A stretch of 64,000 bases of DNA from Xenopus tropicalis (Eukaryota > Chordata > Amphibia > Anura > Pipidae): NCBI RefSeq assembly GCF_000004195.4, contig NC_030682.2, positions 154,410,872-154,474,871 of the forward strand, written 5' to 3'. Every line of letters starts with the position of its first letter. The stretch's first letter is position 1. The position numbers and the translations under genes are program-made. This document shows positions 26,901-38,900 of the stretch, piece after piece. Below the pieces are notes generated by a model, which did no database searches, had not been told where the DNA came from, and worked only from the letters and a program-made list of their open reading frames with translations.

Positions 26901-29900
26901 CCCTACATGTACTGGTAACCTTACTGCTCCCCTAATCCCCTACATGTACTGGTAACCTTACTGCTCCCCTAATCCCCTTCTTGTACCGGTAACCTTACTG
27001 CTCCCCCTAATCCCCTACATGTACTGGTAACCTTACTGCTCCCCTAATCCCCTACATCAGTGATCCCCAACCAGTGGCTCGTGAGCAACATGTTGCTCCC
27101 CAACCCCTTGGATGTTGCTTCCAGTGGCCTCAAAGCAAGTGCTTATTTATGAATTTGTGGTAAGGAGGCAAGCTTTTGGTTGCATAAAAAAATGAGTATA
27201 ATGCCAAACAGAGCCTTCTGTAGGATGAAAGTCCACATAGGGGCTATTAATTAGCCAATTAAAGCTCTTATTGGCACCCCCAGGAACATTTTTCATGCTT
27301 GTGTTGCTCCCCAACACTTTTTCCATTTGAATGTGGCTCACGGGAATAAAAGGTTGGGGATCCCTGCCCTACATGTACCGGTAACCTTACTGCTCCCCCT
27401 AATCCCCTACATGTACCGGTAACCTTACTGCTCCCCCTAATCCCCTACATGTACCGGTAACCTTACTGCTCCCCCTAATCCCCTACATGTACCGGTAACC
27501 TTACTGCTCCCCCTAATCCCCTACATGTACCGGTAACCTTACTGCTCCCCCTAATTCCCTACATGTACCGGTAACCTTACTGCTCCCCCTAATCCCCTAC
27601 ATGTACCGGTAACCTTACTGCTCCCCCTAATCCCCTACATGTACCGGTAACCTTACTGCTCCCCCTAATCCCCACACGTACAGGTAACCTTACTGCTCCC
27701 CCTAATCCCCTACATGTACCGGTAACCTTACTGCTCCCCCTAATCCCCCACATGTACAGGTAACCTTACTGCTCCCCCTAATCCCCACACGTACAGGTAA
27801 CCTTACTGCCCCCCTAATCCCCTACATGTACTGGTAACCTTACTGCTCCCCTAATCCCCTACATGTACCGGTAACCTTACTGCTCCCCTAATCCCCTACA
27901 TTAACCAGCAACCTTACTGTTCCCCCTAATCCCCTACATGTACCGGTAACCTTACTGCTCCCCTAATCCCCTACATGTACCAGTAACCTTACTGCTCCCC
28001 CTAATCCCCTACATGTACTGGTAACCTTACTGCTCCCCTAATCCCCTACATGTACTGGTAACCTTACTGCTCCCCCTAATCCCCACACGTACAGGTAACC
28101 TTACTGCCCCCCTAATCCCCTACATGTACTGGTAACCTTACTGCTCCCCTAATCCCCTACATGTACTGGTAACCTTACTGCTCCCCTAATCCCCTACATG
28201 TACCGGTAACCTTACTGCTCCCCCTAATCCCCTACATGTACTGGTAACCTTACTGCTCCCCTAATCCCCTACATGTACTGGTAACCTTACTGCTCCCCCT
28301 AATCCCCACACGTACAGGTAACCTTACTGCTCCCCTAATCCCCTACATGTACTGGTAACCTTACTGCTCCCCTAATCCCCTACATGTACCGGTAACCTTA
28401 CTGCTCCCCCTAATCCCCTACATGTACTGGTAACCTTACTGCTCCCCCTAATCCCCTACATGTACCGGTAACCTTACTGCTCCCCCTAATCCCCTACATG
28501 TACAGGTAACCTTACTGCTCCCATAATCCCCTACATGTACCGGTAACCTTACTGCTCCCCTAATCCCCTACATGTACCGGTAACTTTACTGCTCCCCCTA
28601 ATCCCCTACATGTACCGGTAACCTTACTGCTCCCCCTAATCCCCTACATGTACAGGTAACCTTACTGCTCCCCCTAATTCCCTACATGTACAGGTAACCT
28701 TACTGCTCCCCCTAATCCCCTACATGTACCGGTAACCTTACTGCTCCCCCTAATCCCCTACATGTACCGGTAACCTTACTGCTCCCCCTAATCCCCTACA
28801 TGTACTGGTAACCTTACTGCTCCCCCTAATCCCCTACATGTACAGGTAACCTTACTGTTCCCCCTAATCCCCACACATACAGGTAACCTTACTGCCCCCC
28901 TAATCCCTTACATGTACCGGTAACCTTACTGCTCCCCCTAATCCCTTACATGTACTGGTAACCTTACTGCTCCCCCTAATCCCCTACATGTACAGGTAAC
29001 CTTACTGCTCCCCCTAATCCCCTACATGTACAGGTAACCTTACTGCTCCCCCTAATCCCCTACATGTACCGGTAACCTTACTGCCCCTCTAATCCCCTAC
29101 ATGTACCGGTAACCTTACTGCTCCCCCTAATCCCCACACGTACAGGTAACCTTACTGCCCCTCTAATCCCCTACATGTACAGGTAACCTTACTGCTCCCC
29201 CTAATCCCCACACGTACAGGTAACCTTACTGCCCCCCTAATCCCCTACATGTACTGGTAACCTTACTGCTCCCCCTTATCCCCACACGTACAGGTAACCT
29301 TACTGCCCCCCTAATCCCCTACATGTACTGGTAACCTTACTGCTCCCCTAATACCCTACATATGTACCGGTAACCTTACTGCTCCCCTAATCCCCTACAT
29401 GTACCAGCAACCTTACTGCTCCCCCTAATCCCCTACATGTACCAGTAACCTTACTGCTCCCCCTAATCCCCTACATGTACTGGTAACCTTACTGCTCCCC
29501 CTAATCCCCACACGTACAGGTAACCTTACTGCCCCCCCTAATCCCCTACATGTACTGGTAACCTTACTGCTCCCCCTAATCCCCTACATGTACCGGTAAC
29601 CTTACTGCTCCCCCTAATCCCCTACATGTACTGGTAACCTTACTGCTCCCCTAATCCCCTACATGTACTGGTAACCTTACTGCTCCCCTAATCCCCTACA
29701 TGTACTGGTAACCTTACTGCTCCCCTAATCCCCTACATGTACTGGTAACCTTACTGCTCACCTAATCCCCTACATGTACCAGTAACCTTACTGCTCCCCC
29801 TAATCCCCTACATGTACTGGTAACCTTACTGCTCCCCTAATCCCCTACATGTACTGGTAACCTTACTGCTCCCCCTAATCCCCACACGTACAGGTAACCT

Positions 29901-32900
29901 TACTGCCCCCCTAATCCCCTACATGTACTGGTAACCTTACTGCTCCCCTAATCCCCTACATGTACTGGTAACCTTACTGCTCCCCTAATCCCCTTCTTGT
30001 ACCGGTAACCTTACTGCTCCCCCTAATCCCCTACATGTACTGGTAACCTTACTGCTCCCCTAAATGTACTGGTAACCTTACTGCTCCCCCTAATCCCCAC
30101 ACGTACAGGTAACCTTACTGCCCCCCTAATCCTTTACATGTATTGGTAACCTTACTGCTCCCCTAATCCCCTACATGTACTGGTAACCTTACTGCTCCCC
30201 TAATCCCCTACATGTACTGGTAACCTTACTGCTCCCCTAATCCTCTTCTTGTACCGGTAACCTTACTGCTTCCCCTAATCCCCTACATGTACTGGTAACC
30301 TTACTGCTCCCCTAATCCCCTACATCAGTGATCCCCAACCAGTGGCTCGTGAGCAACATGTTGCTCCCCAACCCCTTGGATGTTGCTTCCAGTGGCCTCA
30401 AAGCAAGTGCTTATTTATGAATTTGTGGTAAGGAGGCAAGCTTTTGGTTGCATAAAAAAATGAGTATAATGCCAAACAGAGCCTTCTGTAGGATGAAAGT
30501 CCACATAGGGGCTATTAATTAGCCAATTAAAGCTCTTATTGGCACCCCCAGGAACATTTTTCATGCTTGTGTTGCTCCCCAACACTTTTTCCATTTGAAT
30601 GTGGCTCACGGGAATAAAAGGTTGGGGATCCCTGCCCTACATGTACCGGTAACCTTACTACTCCCCCTAATCCCCTACATGTACCGGTAACCTTACTGCT
30701 CCCCCTAATCCCCTACATGTACCGGTAACCTTACTGCTCCCCCTAATCCCCTACATGTACCGGTAACCTTACTGCTCCCCCTAATCCCCACACGTACAGG
30801 TAACCTTACTGCCCCCCTAATCCCCTACATGTACTGGTAACCTTACTGCTCCCCTAATCCCCTACATGTACTGGTAACCTTACTGCTCCCCTAATCCCCT
30901 ACATGTACCAGTAACCTTACTGCTCCCCCTAATCCCCTACATGTACTGGTAACCTTACTGCTCCCCTAATCCCCTACATGTACTGGTAACCTTACTGCTC
31001 CCCCTAATCCCCACACGTACAGGTAACCTTACTGCCCCCCTAATCCCCTACATGTACTGGTAACCTTACTGCTCCCCTAATCCCCTACATGTACTGGTAA
31101 CCTTACTGCTCCCCCTAATCCCCTACATGTACCGGTAACCTTACTGCTCCCCTAATCCCCTACATGTACCGGTAACCTTACTGCTCCCCCTAATCCCCTA
31201 CATGTACCGGTAACCTTACTGCTCCCCTAATCCCCTACATGTACCAGTAACCTTACTGCTCCCCCTAATCCCCTACATGTACTGGTAACCTTACTGCTCC
31301 CCTAATCCCCTACATGTACTGGTAACCTTACTGCTCCCCCTAATCCCCACACGTACAGGTAACCTTACTGCCCCCCTAATCCCCTACATGTACCGGTAAC
31401 CTTACTGCTCCCCTAATCCCCTACATGTACTGGTAACCTTACTGCTCCCCTAATCCCCTTCTTGTACCGGTAACCTTACTGCTCCCCCTAATCCCCTACA
31501 TGTACTGGTAACCTTACTGCTCCCCTAATCCCCTACATCAGTGATCCCCAACCAGTGGCTCGTGAGCAACATGTTGCTCCCCAACCCCTTGGATGTTGCT
31601 TCCAGTGGCCTCAAAGCAAGTGCTTATTTATGAATTTGTGGTAAGGAGGCAAGCTTTTGGTTGCATAAAAAAATGAGTATAATGCCAAACAAAGCCTTCT
31701 GTAGGATGAAAGTCCACATAGGGGCTATTAATTAGCCAATTAAAGCTCTTATTGGCACCCCCAGGAACATTTTTCATGCTTGTGTTGCTCCCCAACACTT
31801 TTTCCATTTGAATGTGGCTCACGGGAATAAAAGGTTGGGGATCCCTGCCCTACATGTACCGGTAACCTTACTGCTCCCCCTAATCCCCTACATGTACCGG
31901 TAACCTTACTGCTCCCCCTAATCCCCTACATGTACCGGTAACCTTACTGCTCCCCCTAATCCCCTACATGTACCGGTAACCTTACTGCTCCCCCTAATCC
32001 CCTACATGTACCGGTAACCTTACTGCTCCCCCTAATCCCCACACGTACAGGTAACCTTACTGCCCCCCTAATCCCCTACATGTACCGGTAACCTTACTGC
32101 TCCCCCTAATCCCCTACATGTACCGGTAACCTTACTGCTCCCCCTAATCCCCTACATGTACCGGTAACCTTACTGCTCCCCCTAATCCCCTACATGTACC
32201 GGTAACCTTACTGCTCCCCCTAATCCCCTACATGTACCGGTAACCTTACTGCTCCCCCTAATTCCCTACATGTACCGGTAACCTTACTGCTCCCCCTAAT
32301 CCCCTACATGTACCGGTAACCTTACTGCTCCCCCTAATCCCCACACGTACAGGTAACCTTACTGCCCCCCTAATCCCCTACATGTACCGGTAACCTTACT
32401 GCCCCCCCCAATCCCCACAGGTACCCACAATCCCCACACGCTTTTAGCTGGAAGTTTCTTATATTAATTCTCTGTTTGTGTGATACACAGGAGTGCAGTT
32501 CCCCCATGTACCATCAATAAGGATCCCACAGAGCGGGACAGGATAAGGGAGGAATATGAGGTGAGATTACGGGGAAGAATCAGTGGGTTTAGTTCCCAGT
32601 AAGAGAAATATCTGACGGGGTCTCACACCCACAGGCTCGGGCAGCGCTGTTATACAGAGACCAGGAGCTGCTGCTTCTACTGAAAGGGAAAGTAAAGCCA
32701 AACAGGAAAATCCTACCGAGCAGCGGGACCGAGGCCATGAAGCGATATCTGCTGCGGCTCTATGGGGAGAGACCCAACATCCAGGTACGGGGGGGTATAA
32801 TCCCTAAAATTGTATCCCTGTGTTACACTGGGGAGGGGCAGTTAAGGGGGGGTCACTATATATAAATATATAAGGGGGGGCAGTAATGAAATAGAGAAAG

Positions 32901-35900
32901 TACAGGGAAGAGCGACTAAGCTGATAAAGGGAATGGGCTCAGATATGGGGAAAGGCTGGCCCAGTTGGGATTGGTTACACTGGGGAAGGGGCAGTTAAGG
33001 GGGGGGGTCACTATATATAAATATATAAGGGGGGGCAATAATGAAATAGAGAAAGTACAGGGAAGAGCGACTAAGCTGATAAAGGGAATGGGCTCAGTTA
33101 TGGGGAAAGGCTGGCCCAGTTGGGATTGGTTACACTGGGGAAGGGGCAGTTAAGGGGGGGTCACTATATATAAATATATAAGGGGGGGCAATAATGAAAT
33201 AGAGAAAGTACAGGGAAGAGCGACTAAGCTGATAAAGGGAATGGGCTCAGTTATGGGGAAAGGCTGGCCCAGTTGGGATTGGTTACACTGGGGAAGGGGC
33301 AGTTAAGGGGGGGTCACTATATATAAATATATAAGGGGGGGCAGTAATGAAATAGAGAAAGTACAGAGAAGAGCGACTAAATTAATAAAGGGAATGGGCT
33401 CAGTTATGGGGAAAGGCTGGCCCAGTTGGGATTGGTTACACTGGGGAAGGGGCAGTTAAGGGGGGTTACTATATATAAATATATAAGGGGGGGGGCAGTA
33501 ATGAAATAGAGAAAGTACAGGGAAGAGCGACTAAGCTGATAAAGGGAATGGGCTCAGTTATGGGGAAAGGCTGGCCCAGTTGGGATTGGTTACACTGGGG
33601 AAGGGGCAGTTAAGGGGGGGGGGTCACTATATATAAATATATAAGGGGGGGTAGGATCACTATATATAAATATATAAGGAACTTATAATAATCTCTCTAA
33701 TATATAAGGGGGGGGGTCACTATAAATATATATATATATATATATATAAGGGGGGGGGTCACTATATTTAAGGGGGGGTCAATATATATAAGGGGGGATC
33801 ACTATACAGAAGGGGGTCAATATATATAAGGGGGGATCACTATACAGAAGGGGGTCAATATATATAAGGGGGGATCACTATACAGAAGGGGGTCACTATA
33901 TAAAGGGGGGATCACTAAACAGAAGGGGGTCACTATATATAAGGGGGGGTCACTATAAGGGGGGGGTCACTCTATATAAGACATAAGTACAATACACTCA
34001 CCATTACTGCCTGTTGCCTCAGATTCCTGTTTCGGACCCTATTGATGCGGAGGAGTCGCACTCAGACCCCCAGACTCGCAGACCCCCTCGTTTCACTGTA
34101 GGAGGCAATATGGCATTTGGTCACAATCCTCTCCTGGGGGGGCCCAATCCGTATCTGTCCCAAGATTCCCAGGTAAAATGGTTACACAGATTTGTTGGTG
34201 TGTCACAATCAGTTACCCAAACCCAGAACAACTGCCCCGGTCCCAGTCCCAGCTCACACTTCTGCCCATAACAGGAACCTTGGGCCCCTTTGGGCTCAGA
34301 ACCAGATGGGTCAGAACCAAATACCCCAATACTGTAGGTACAATATATCCCACCCAGAGGGGTCTCTCTGTGACAGACACACTGGTTCCACTTGTACCCA
34401 GAATGCCTCTCACTTCCCAAAGTTACACCGGGCAATAGGTTTCTGGCTGCTGGGGTCAGTGACCCCAATTCAGATCTGGAAAGAGGCAGAAGAGAATGTA
34501 AAATATAAAAAACAATGAAGCAGTTGCCATTTTCTTACATACAAACCTGAATGGAAATATAAAAACCCTTTACTTGTCTCTATGGGGAGGGTTCAGCCAT
34601 AGTGGGGCCAGGGTTGGGGGCCACAGGACAGACACATCATGATCCCATAAGAGGGGCCAGGGTTGGGGGCCACAGGACAGACACATAATGATCCCATAAG
34701 AGGGGCCAGGGTTGGGGGCCACAGGACAGACACATAATGATCCCATAAGAGGGGCCAGGGTTGGGGGCCGCAGAACAGACACATAATGATCCCATAAGAG
34801 GGGCCAGGGTTGGGGGCCACAGGACAGACACATAATAATCCCATAAGAGGGGCCAGGGTTGGGGGCCGCAGAACAGACACATAATGATCCCATAAGAGGG
34901 GCCAGGGTTGGGGGCCACAGGACAGACACATAATGATCCCATAAGAGGGGCCAGGGTTGGGGGCCACAGGACAGACACATAATGATCCCATAAGAGGGGC
35001 CAGGGTTGGGGGCCACAGGACAAACACATAATGATCCCATAAGAGGGGCCAGGGTTGGGGGCCACAGGACAGACACATAATGATCCCATAAGAGGGGCCA
35101 GGGTTGGGGGCCACAGGACAGGCACATAATGATCCCATAAGAGGGGCCAGGGTTGGGGGCCACAGGACAGGCACATAATGATCCCATAAGAGGGGCCAGG
35201 GTTGGGGGTCACAGGACAGGCACATAATGATCCCATAAGAGGGGCCAGGGTTGGGGGCCACAGGACAGACACATCATGATCCCATAAGAGGGGCCAGGGT
35301 TGGGGGCCACAGAACAGACACATAATGATCCCATAAGAGGGGCCAGGGTTGGGGGCCGCAGGACAGACACATAATGATCCCATAAGAGGGGCCAGGGTTG
35401 GGGGCCACAGGACAGACACATAATAATCCCATAAGAGGGGGCAGGGTTGCAAGATATTGTTTTGTGGTAATTTGTACTTCTAGAACATTCCGTGTTCCGG
35501 AGCTGTTCCTAATTCAGCGGTTCTGCAGCTCCTCCCACAATCAAAACCAGACGAGCAACGAGAACTGGAAGAAACAGCGCGGGAAAGAATCATGCCATTG
35601 TCTGAGGTACGACCCCAAACACAACTATTCTCTGCCCCCAATAGGAGCTCATTTAATCTCAATAGTCCCCATAGTAATGTGCAGCCCCCCTGGGGGCGAG
35701 TGGGGGGATGGAGGAGTGGCTGGAAGGCCTGGACTTGTGGAACCCCAACTAAATAGTCAGTAAATGTAAAATTTGGGGTGAGCATATTTGTTTCCCTTGG
35801 AACCCTTCTAGCTGCTGCCGCATAGCTAATACAGCAGTGATTTCCTGTACATGGAACCTGGTTTTACAGGGGAGGGTTGTTTATACAGAGAGCATTTTAT

Positions 35901-38900
35901 ATTTGAACAATGAATTTTTTCATTTCCTATGAATAATGTTGAATCTAATGACATTTAGAGTGAAACAAAGCTCCGGGTCCCAGTGAGGGAACACTGGAAG
36001 GAGTTGGGAGAAGAGTGTGAGACAAGTGAAGAAGTAAATGATTTAGAGGAAGAAGAGAGGATCCTACAGAGAATATCACAGGCTGAAACCTTGGGGTCCT
36101 GTAAAACTGACCCAGAAACCATTCAGCTTCCCCTGCGCCCCCTTCCACCACTGACTGGCAGAGAGAGCCTGAGACGGAGAGCACAGGTACATGGTTACTA
36201 GGAATGTACTGAATCCAGCATTGCTTTGGGGTTCGGCCAAATATCCCAGCACTCTTTGCAGGATTGAAATTTGACCAAATCCTAAAGGGGTCATGTATGA
36301 CTGCAGCGCAATGGTATCAGGTGTAACGCCCCCTTTTGACTGCAGTGGTGGTGGAATTCTGGGGAACACTCTATTGTGGGAAGAAACGATGGCGATTACA
36401 CTTGAACTGAGCCAAACCAAATCTGAACCTTTAAAATTAGACTTTTACATCTCAACTGAACATGATGACTTTTTCTTTACAGATGATGTGATTTTGAATT
36501 TTTTTAAATTAAAGTATGGAAATAAGGACTCATTTCTTTCTTTCTGTTCAGCCACATCCTTTATGGAAAAACTGGCATTTGGCTGAATCCAGAAATAACC
36601 ATAGTGAGTAATAAAGGAAAGGAACTGGTGAAACCCAAGGAAGTGATGAGTAAAGGAAAGGGAACTGGTGAAACCCAAGGAAGTGATGAGTAAAGGAAAG
36701 GGAACTGGTGAAACCCAAGGAAGTGATGAGTAAAGGAAAGGGAACGAGTGAAACCCAAGGAAGGGATGAGTAAAGGAAAGGGAACTGGTGAAACCCAAGG
36801 AAGGGATGAGTAAAGGAAAGGGAACAAGTGAAACCCAAGGAAGTGATGAGTAAAGGAAAGGGAACTGGTGAAACCCAAGGAAGGGATGAGTAAAGGAAAG
36901 GGAACTGGTGAAACCCAAGGAAGGGATGAGTAAAGGAAAGGGAACTGGTGAAACCCAAGGAAGGGATGAGTAAAGGAAAGGGAACAAGTGAAACCCAAGG
37001 AAGTGATGAGTAAAGGAAAGGGAACTGGTGAAACCCAAGGAAGGGATGAGTAAAGGAAAGGGAACAAGTGAAACCCAAGGAAGTGATGAGTAAAGGAAAG
37101 GGAACTGGTTAAACCCAAGATAAGAAGACATAAGAGCGAGTGAGGTAGGATAAAGAATCTGGAGATAGAGGTGATAAGGAGAAGTAAAAGGCACCCAAAG
37201 AGGGATTTGGCTCCCCCAAACGGGAGAATGCCAGTTGAAGAGCATATGATAAGAAACAAAAGAGGAGGGCAGGTTAGGGGCGGAGCAGGATAAAATGCAT
37301 TTTGATCACCAGAGTTAGTAAAAAGGATCCATTTCTGTTCTGTTTCTTTTCAGATGCCGTTTGCTTCACGAATTCCTCAGAGGCAGCCAAAGTCACATTC
37401 CCCTGAGGTAACTGTCCCTCCCACTCCCACTGGAGTCCCTCCCACTCTGATCCTAATGTCCTGCTATACTGTGCCCTTTCCTTGCTTATAATATACCCCC
37501 TTACATTGTGGCTTGGGGCGCTCTGTTTTTATTCTATACACTTCTTATTGTCTATGGAGTTCTTCCATTTGCTTTGCCAAGCACTAACACTCATATCCAG
37601 AATCTCAGCCATAAAGCAGGGCAGGGCTGCTGCTTACAATGGGGGGATCAGATAGGATCTGTGCCACTGTGACAGAATGCTCTGTTATACAGATAGCTAG
37701 AATCTCAGCCATAAAGCAGGGCAGGGCTGCTGCTTACAATGGGGGGATCAGATAGGATCTGTGCCACTGTGACAGAATGCTCTGTTATACAGATAGCTAG
37801 AATCTCAGCCATAAAGCAGGGCAGGACTGCTGCTTACAATGGGGGGGGTCAGATAGGATCTGTGCCACTGTGACAGAATGCTCTGTTATACAGGTAGCTA
37901 GAATCTCAGCCATAAAGCAGGGCAGGACTGCTGCTTACAATGGGGGGGGGGATCAGATAGGATCTGTGCCACTGTGACAGAATGCTCTGTTATACAGATA
38001 GCTAGAATCTCAGCCATAAAGCAGGGCAGGACTGCTGCTTACAATGGGGGGGGGGGGGGGGGGGGGTCAGATAGGATCTGTGCCACTGTGACAGAATGCT
38101 CTGTTATACAGGTAGCTAGAATCTCAGCCATAAAGCAGGGCAGGACTGCTGCTTACAATGGGGGGGGGGGGATCAGATAGGATCTGTGCCACTGTGACAG
38201 AATGCTCTGTTATACAGATAGCTAGAATCTCAGCCATAAAGCAGGGCAGGACTGCTGCTTACAATGGGGGGGGGGGGGGGGGGGATCAGATAGGATCTGT
38301 GCCACTGTGACAGAATGCTCTGTTATACAGGTAGCTAGAATCTCAGCCATAAAGCAGGGCAGGACTGCTGCTTACAATGGGGGGGATCAGATAGGATCTG
38401 TACCACTGTATGTATGTATGTATGTATAACTTTATTTATAAAGCGCCACAAGGGTACGCAGCGCTGTACAGAATGCTCTGTTATACAGATAGCTAGAATC
38501 TCAGCCATAAAGCAGGGCAGGACTGCTGCTTACAAAGGGGAATAAGGGGCAGTATATGGAGCCACATATATATATATATATATATATATCAGTAGAACAG
38601 CTGCTCTTGCAGAGCGGTATCCCAGGGTGCCCAGTGTAACTACATTATTGGTTCTGCCCCCAGAGTACAGTGGAAGCTGCTGTGTCACCTGAGATCCCTT
38701 CCCTTCCGCTGCCGACATTCCCTTCTGAGCCGGAGCAGTTGGAAAGGCACCAAATCCCCTCCCCTGATGAACCAGCACTAAATGGGTCCTCTGAGGAGCA
38801 ACGTGTTGCGGCCCAACCAGTCCCTCCATTCATGCTGCAATACATACAGGAGACCTGGTTCACTGATATTTTCCCTGAAGCAAAGGTGAGATGAGGTAAT

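Larger units (their letters stand above)
23256..32430. repeat. Minisatellite E in intron 4, 38-bp unit containing CGGTAACC
   Basis: About 200 copies of a 37-38 bp unit, CCTTACTGCTCCCCCTAATC followed by CCCTACATGTACCGGTAA. Variants have TACTGGTAACC or TACAGGTAACC. The first unit overlaps the exon 4 donor (CACGGTACTGCTCCCCTAAT). Rare variants at 23361/24340 and 23511/24490 repeat with a period of 979 bp. Four copies of one hAT MITE are embedded. The array ends about 60 bp before the exon 5 acceptor. Confidence 0.98.

Noticed and set aside
23256..32430. CRISPR-like regular repeats
   Set aside because: No unique spacers; the whole unit repeats head to tail and the context is a vertebrate intron.
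34591..35452. Open frames of 205-271 codons on the minus strand, Cys/Pro/Trp-rich
   Set aside because: Translation of the 49-bp minisatellite of intron 7. Three frames carry the same repeat.
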